Source: Acidobacteriaceae bacterium (lineage in GTDB: Bacteria; Acidobacteriota; Terriglobia; Terriglobales; SbA1). Taken from it: a DNA stretch of 5,688 nucleotides. Made by a program: the position numbers and the translations under genes. Under the pieces are notes generated by a model that saw only the letters and a program-made list of their open reading frames with translations, did not search any database and was not told the origin of the DNA. Numbering within the stretch: the stretch's first letter is position 1; each line of letters begins with the position of its first letter. Positions 5,170 through 5,688 of the stretch are shown in pieces. The stretch spans positions 6,769 through 12,456 of the forward strand of contig PMHI01000677.1 of assembly GCA_003156615.1 (NCBI GenBank), given 5' to 3'.

Positions 5170-5664
5170 TCAGCGAACTCGTGTGATGTCCTGCACCCAG
5201 TTTGTCTCCCAGGTCTTGCCCTCGTCTGGCGAATCCGCTTGCTCCCAGTGGCACGCTGTCGGAGTGATGTTGGACCAGATGAAGCGCGCCCGAACTCGCT
5301 TTCCTTTGACCGTATCATCCCCATAGAAAGTGCCCACACCATTGTGGAAGCCTCCAATCATAGGCGGATCCAATGGTTCGGATGGTGTCCTGCTGTCGAG
5401 CCACCAGATTGACCACTGCTGGGTCTTTGGGTCGAAGGACCGCAGAGCGATACCGCGATAGGGAGCACCGGGAACGCTGAGCACGGTATCGTCCACATTG
5501 CTGTAACTCCCCATAAGCGGTTGATTCAACAACGTGCCTTCGAATTCAGTCCACTCATGATTATTGGCGAGTCGCTGCTTCAGCTTTCGATGATGGGCCT
5601 GCCATTGACCGACCAGGAAGTCGAAGTCGTGAAGACCGGGGACTGCACTCTCTGTCTGATTCAT
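5170..5664 (-). CDS. DUF1579-like (lipocalin-like) protein, start possibly outside the window
   Basis: This encodes 164 residues from ATG 5664. It opens with LHDFDFLVGQW (11-21), a hallmark of DUF1579-type proteins, then HEWTEFEGTLLNQPLMGS (36-53), NVDDTVL, RGIALRSFDPKTQQWSIWWLD (70-90), GTFYGDDT (111-118) and WEQADSPDEGKTWETNWV (140-157). Repeated short beta strands with conserved Trp residues fit a small lipocalin-like barrel; the function is unknown. There is no signal peptide, so it is probably cytoplasmic. The eight codons upstream of the ATG to the window edge contain no stop and no clear ribosome site precedes the ATG, so the true start may lie further upstream. It is convergent with the MocR fragment. 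Confidence 0.8.
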   Translation of the reverse strand: MNQTESAVPGLHDFDFLVGQWQAHHRKLKQRLANNHEWTEFEGTLLNQPLMGSYSNVDDTVLSVPGAPYRGIALRSFDPKTQQWSIWWLDSRTPSEPLDPPMIGGFHNGVGTFYGDDTVKGKRVRARFIWSNITPTACHWEQADSPDEGKTWETNWVQDITRVR

Positions 5665-5688
5665 CCCGGGGCCCGAATCCTGGTGCGA

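Overview
The window is GC-rich bacterial chromosomal DNA. Gene content and protein style suggest Acidobacteriota: a receiver-less LytTR regulator, a MocR-type GntR/aminotransferase regulator, a secreted or membrane-anchored NIPSNAP protein, an SGNH hydrolase and a DUF433/DUF5615 toxin-antitoxin remnant. This placement is inferred from resemblance to proteins I remember, not from a search.

Layout. Bases 1-227 (minus) hold the N-terminal part of an exported SGNH/GDSL-type hydrolase that runs off the left edge. Bases 293-784 (minus) are a NIPSNAP-family protein with an N-terminal membrane anchor or signal, lying 65 bp upstream of the hydrolase and possibly co-transcribed with it. Bases 785-1377 have no supported gene but contain a strong hairpin in the NIPSNAP leader. 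A small LytTR DNA-binding protein (minus, ending at 1378) and a MocR-family regulator (plus, 1959-3440) are divergent. Between them lie a good sigma70-like promoter and a 12-bp inverted repeat whose right arm overlaps the -10 box, which looks like an operator.

Downstream of the MocR gene the region is rearranged. About 230 bp rich in small stem-loops lead into a DUF433 antitoxin gene broken by a one-base frameshift. An overlapping DUF5615 toxin gene follows, reduced to about its first 14 codons. Next comes an intact three-transmembrane DUF4337-like gene (3943-4749). Immediately after its stop codon lies the C-terminal fifth of a second MocR regulator (4751-5082), 91% identical over 291 bp to the 3' end of the intact MocR gene. 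The DUF4337-like gene therefore sits between two truncated genes. The right end (minus, 5170-5664) is a DUF1579-like protein whose start may lie beyond the window.

Functionally, the LytTR/MocR pair looks like a divergent regulatory locus with shared control, and the 3441-5082 segment looks like an accessory insertion/deletion hot spot. I see no rRNA, tRNA, CRISPR array, transposase or integrase, and nothing I can defend as a wholly new system. The most informative signals are the duplicated MocR 3' end, the symmetric divergent promoter and the decayed toxin-antitoxin pair.
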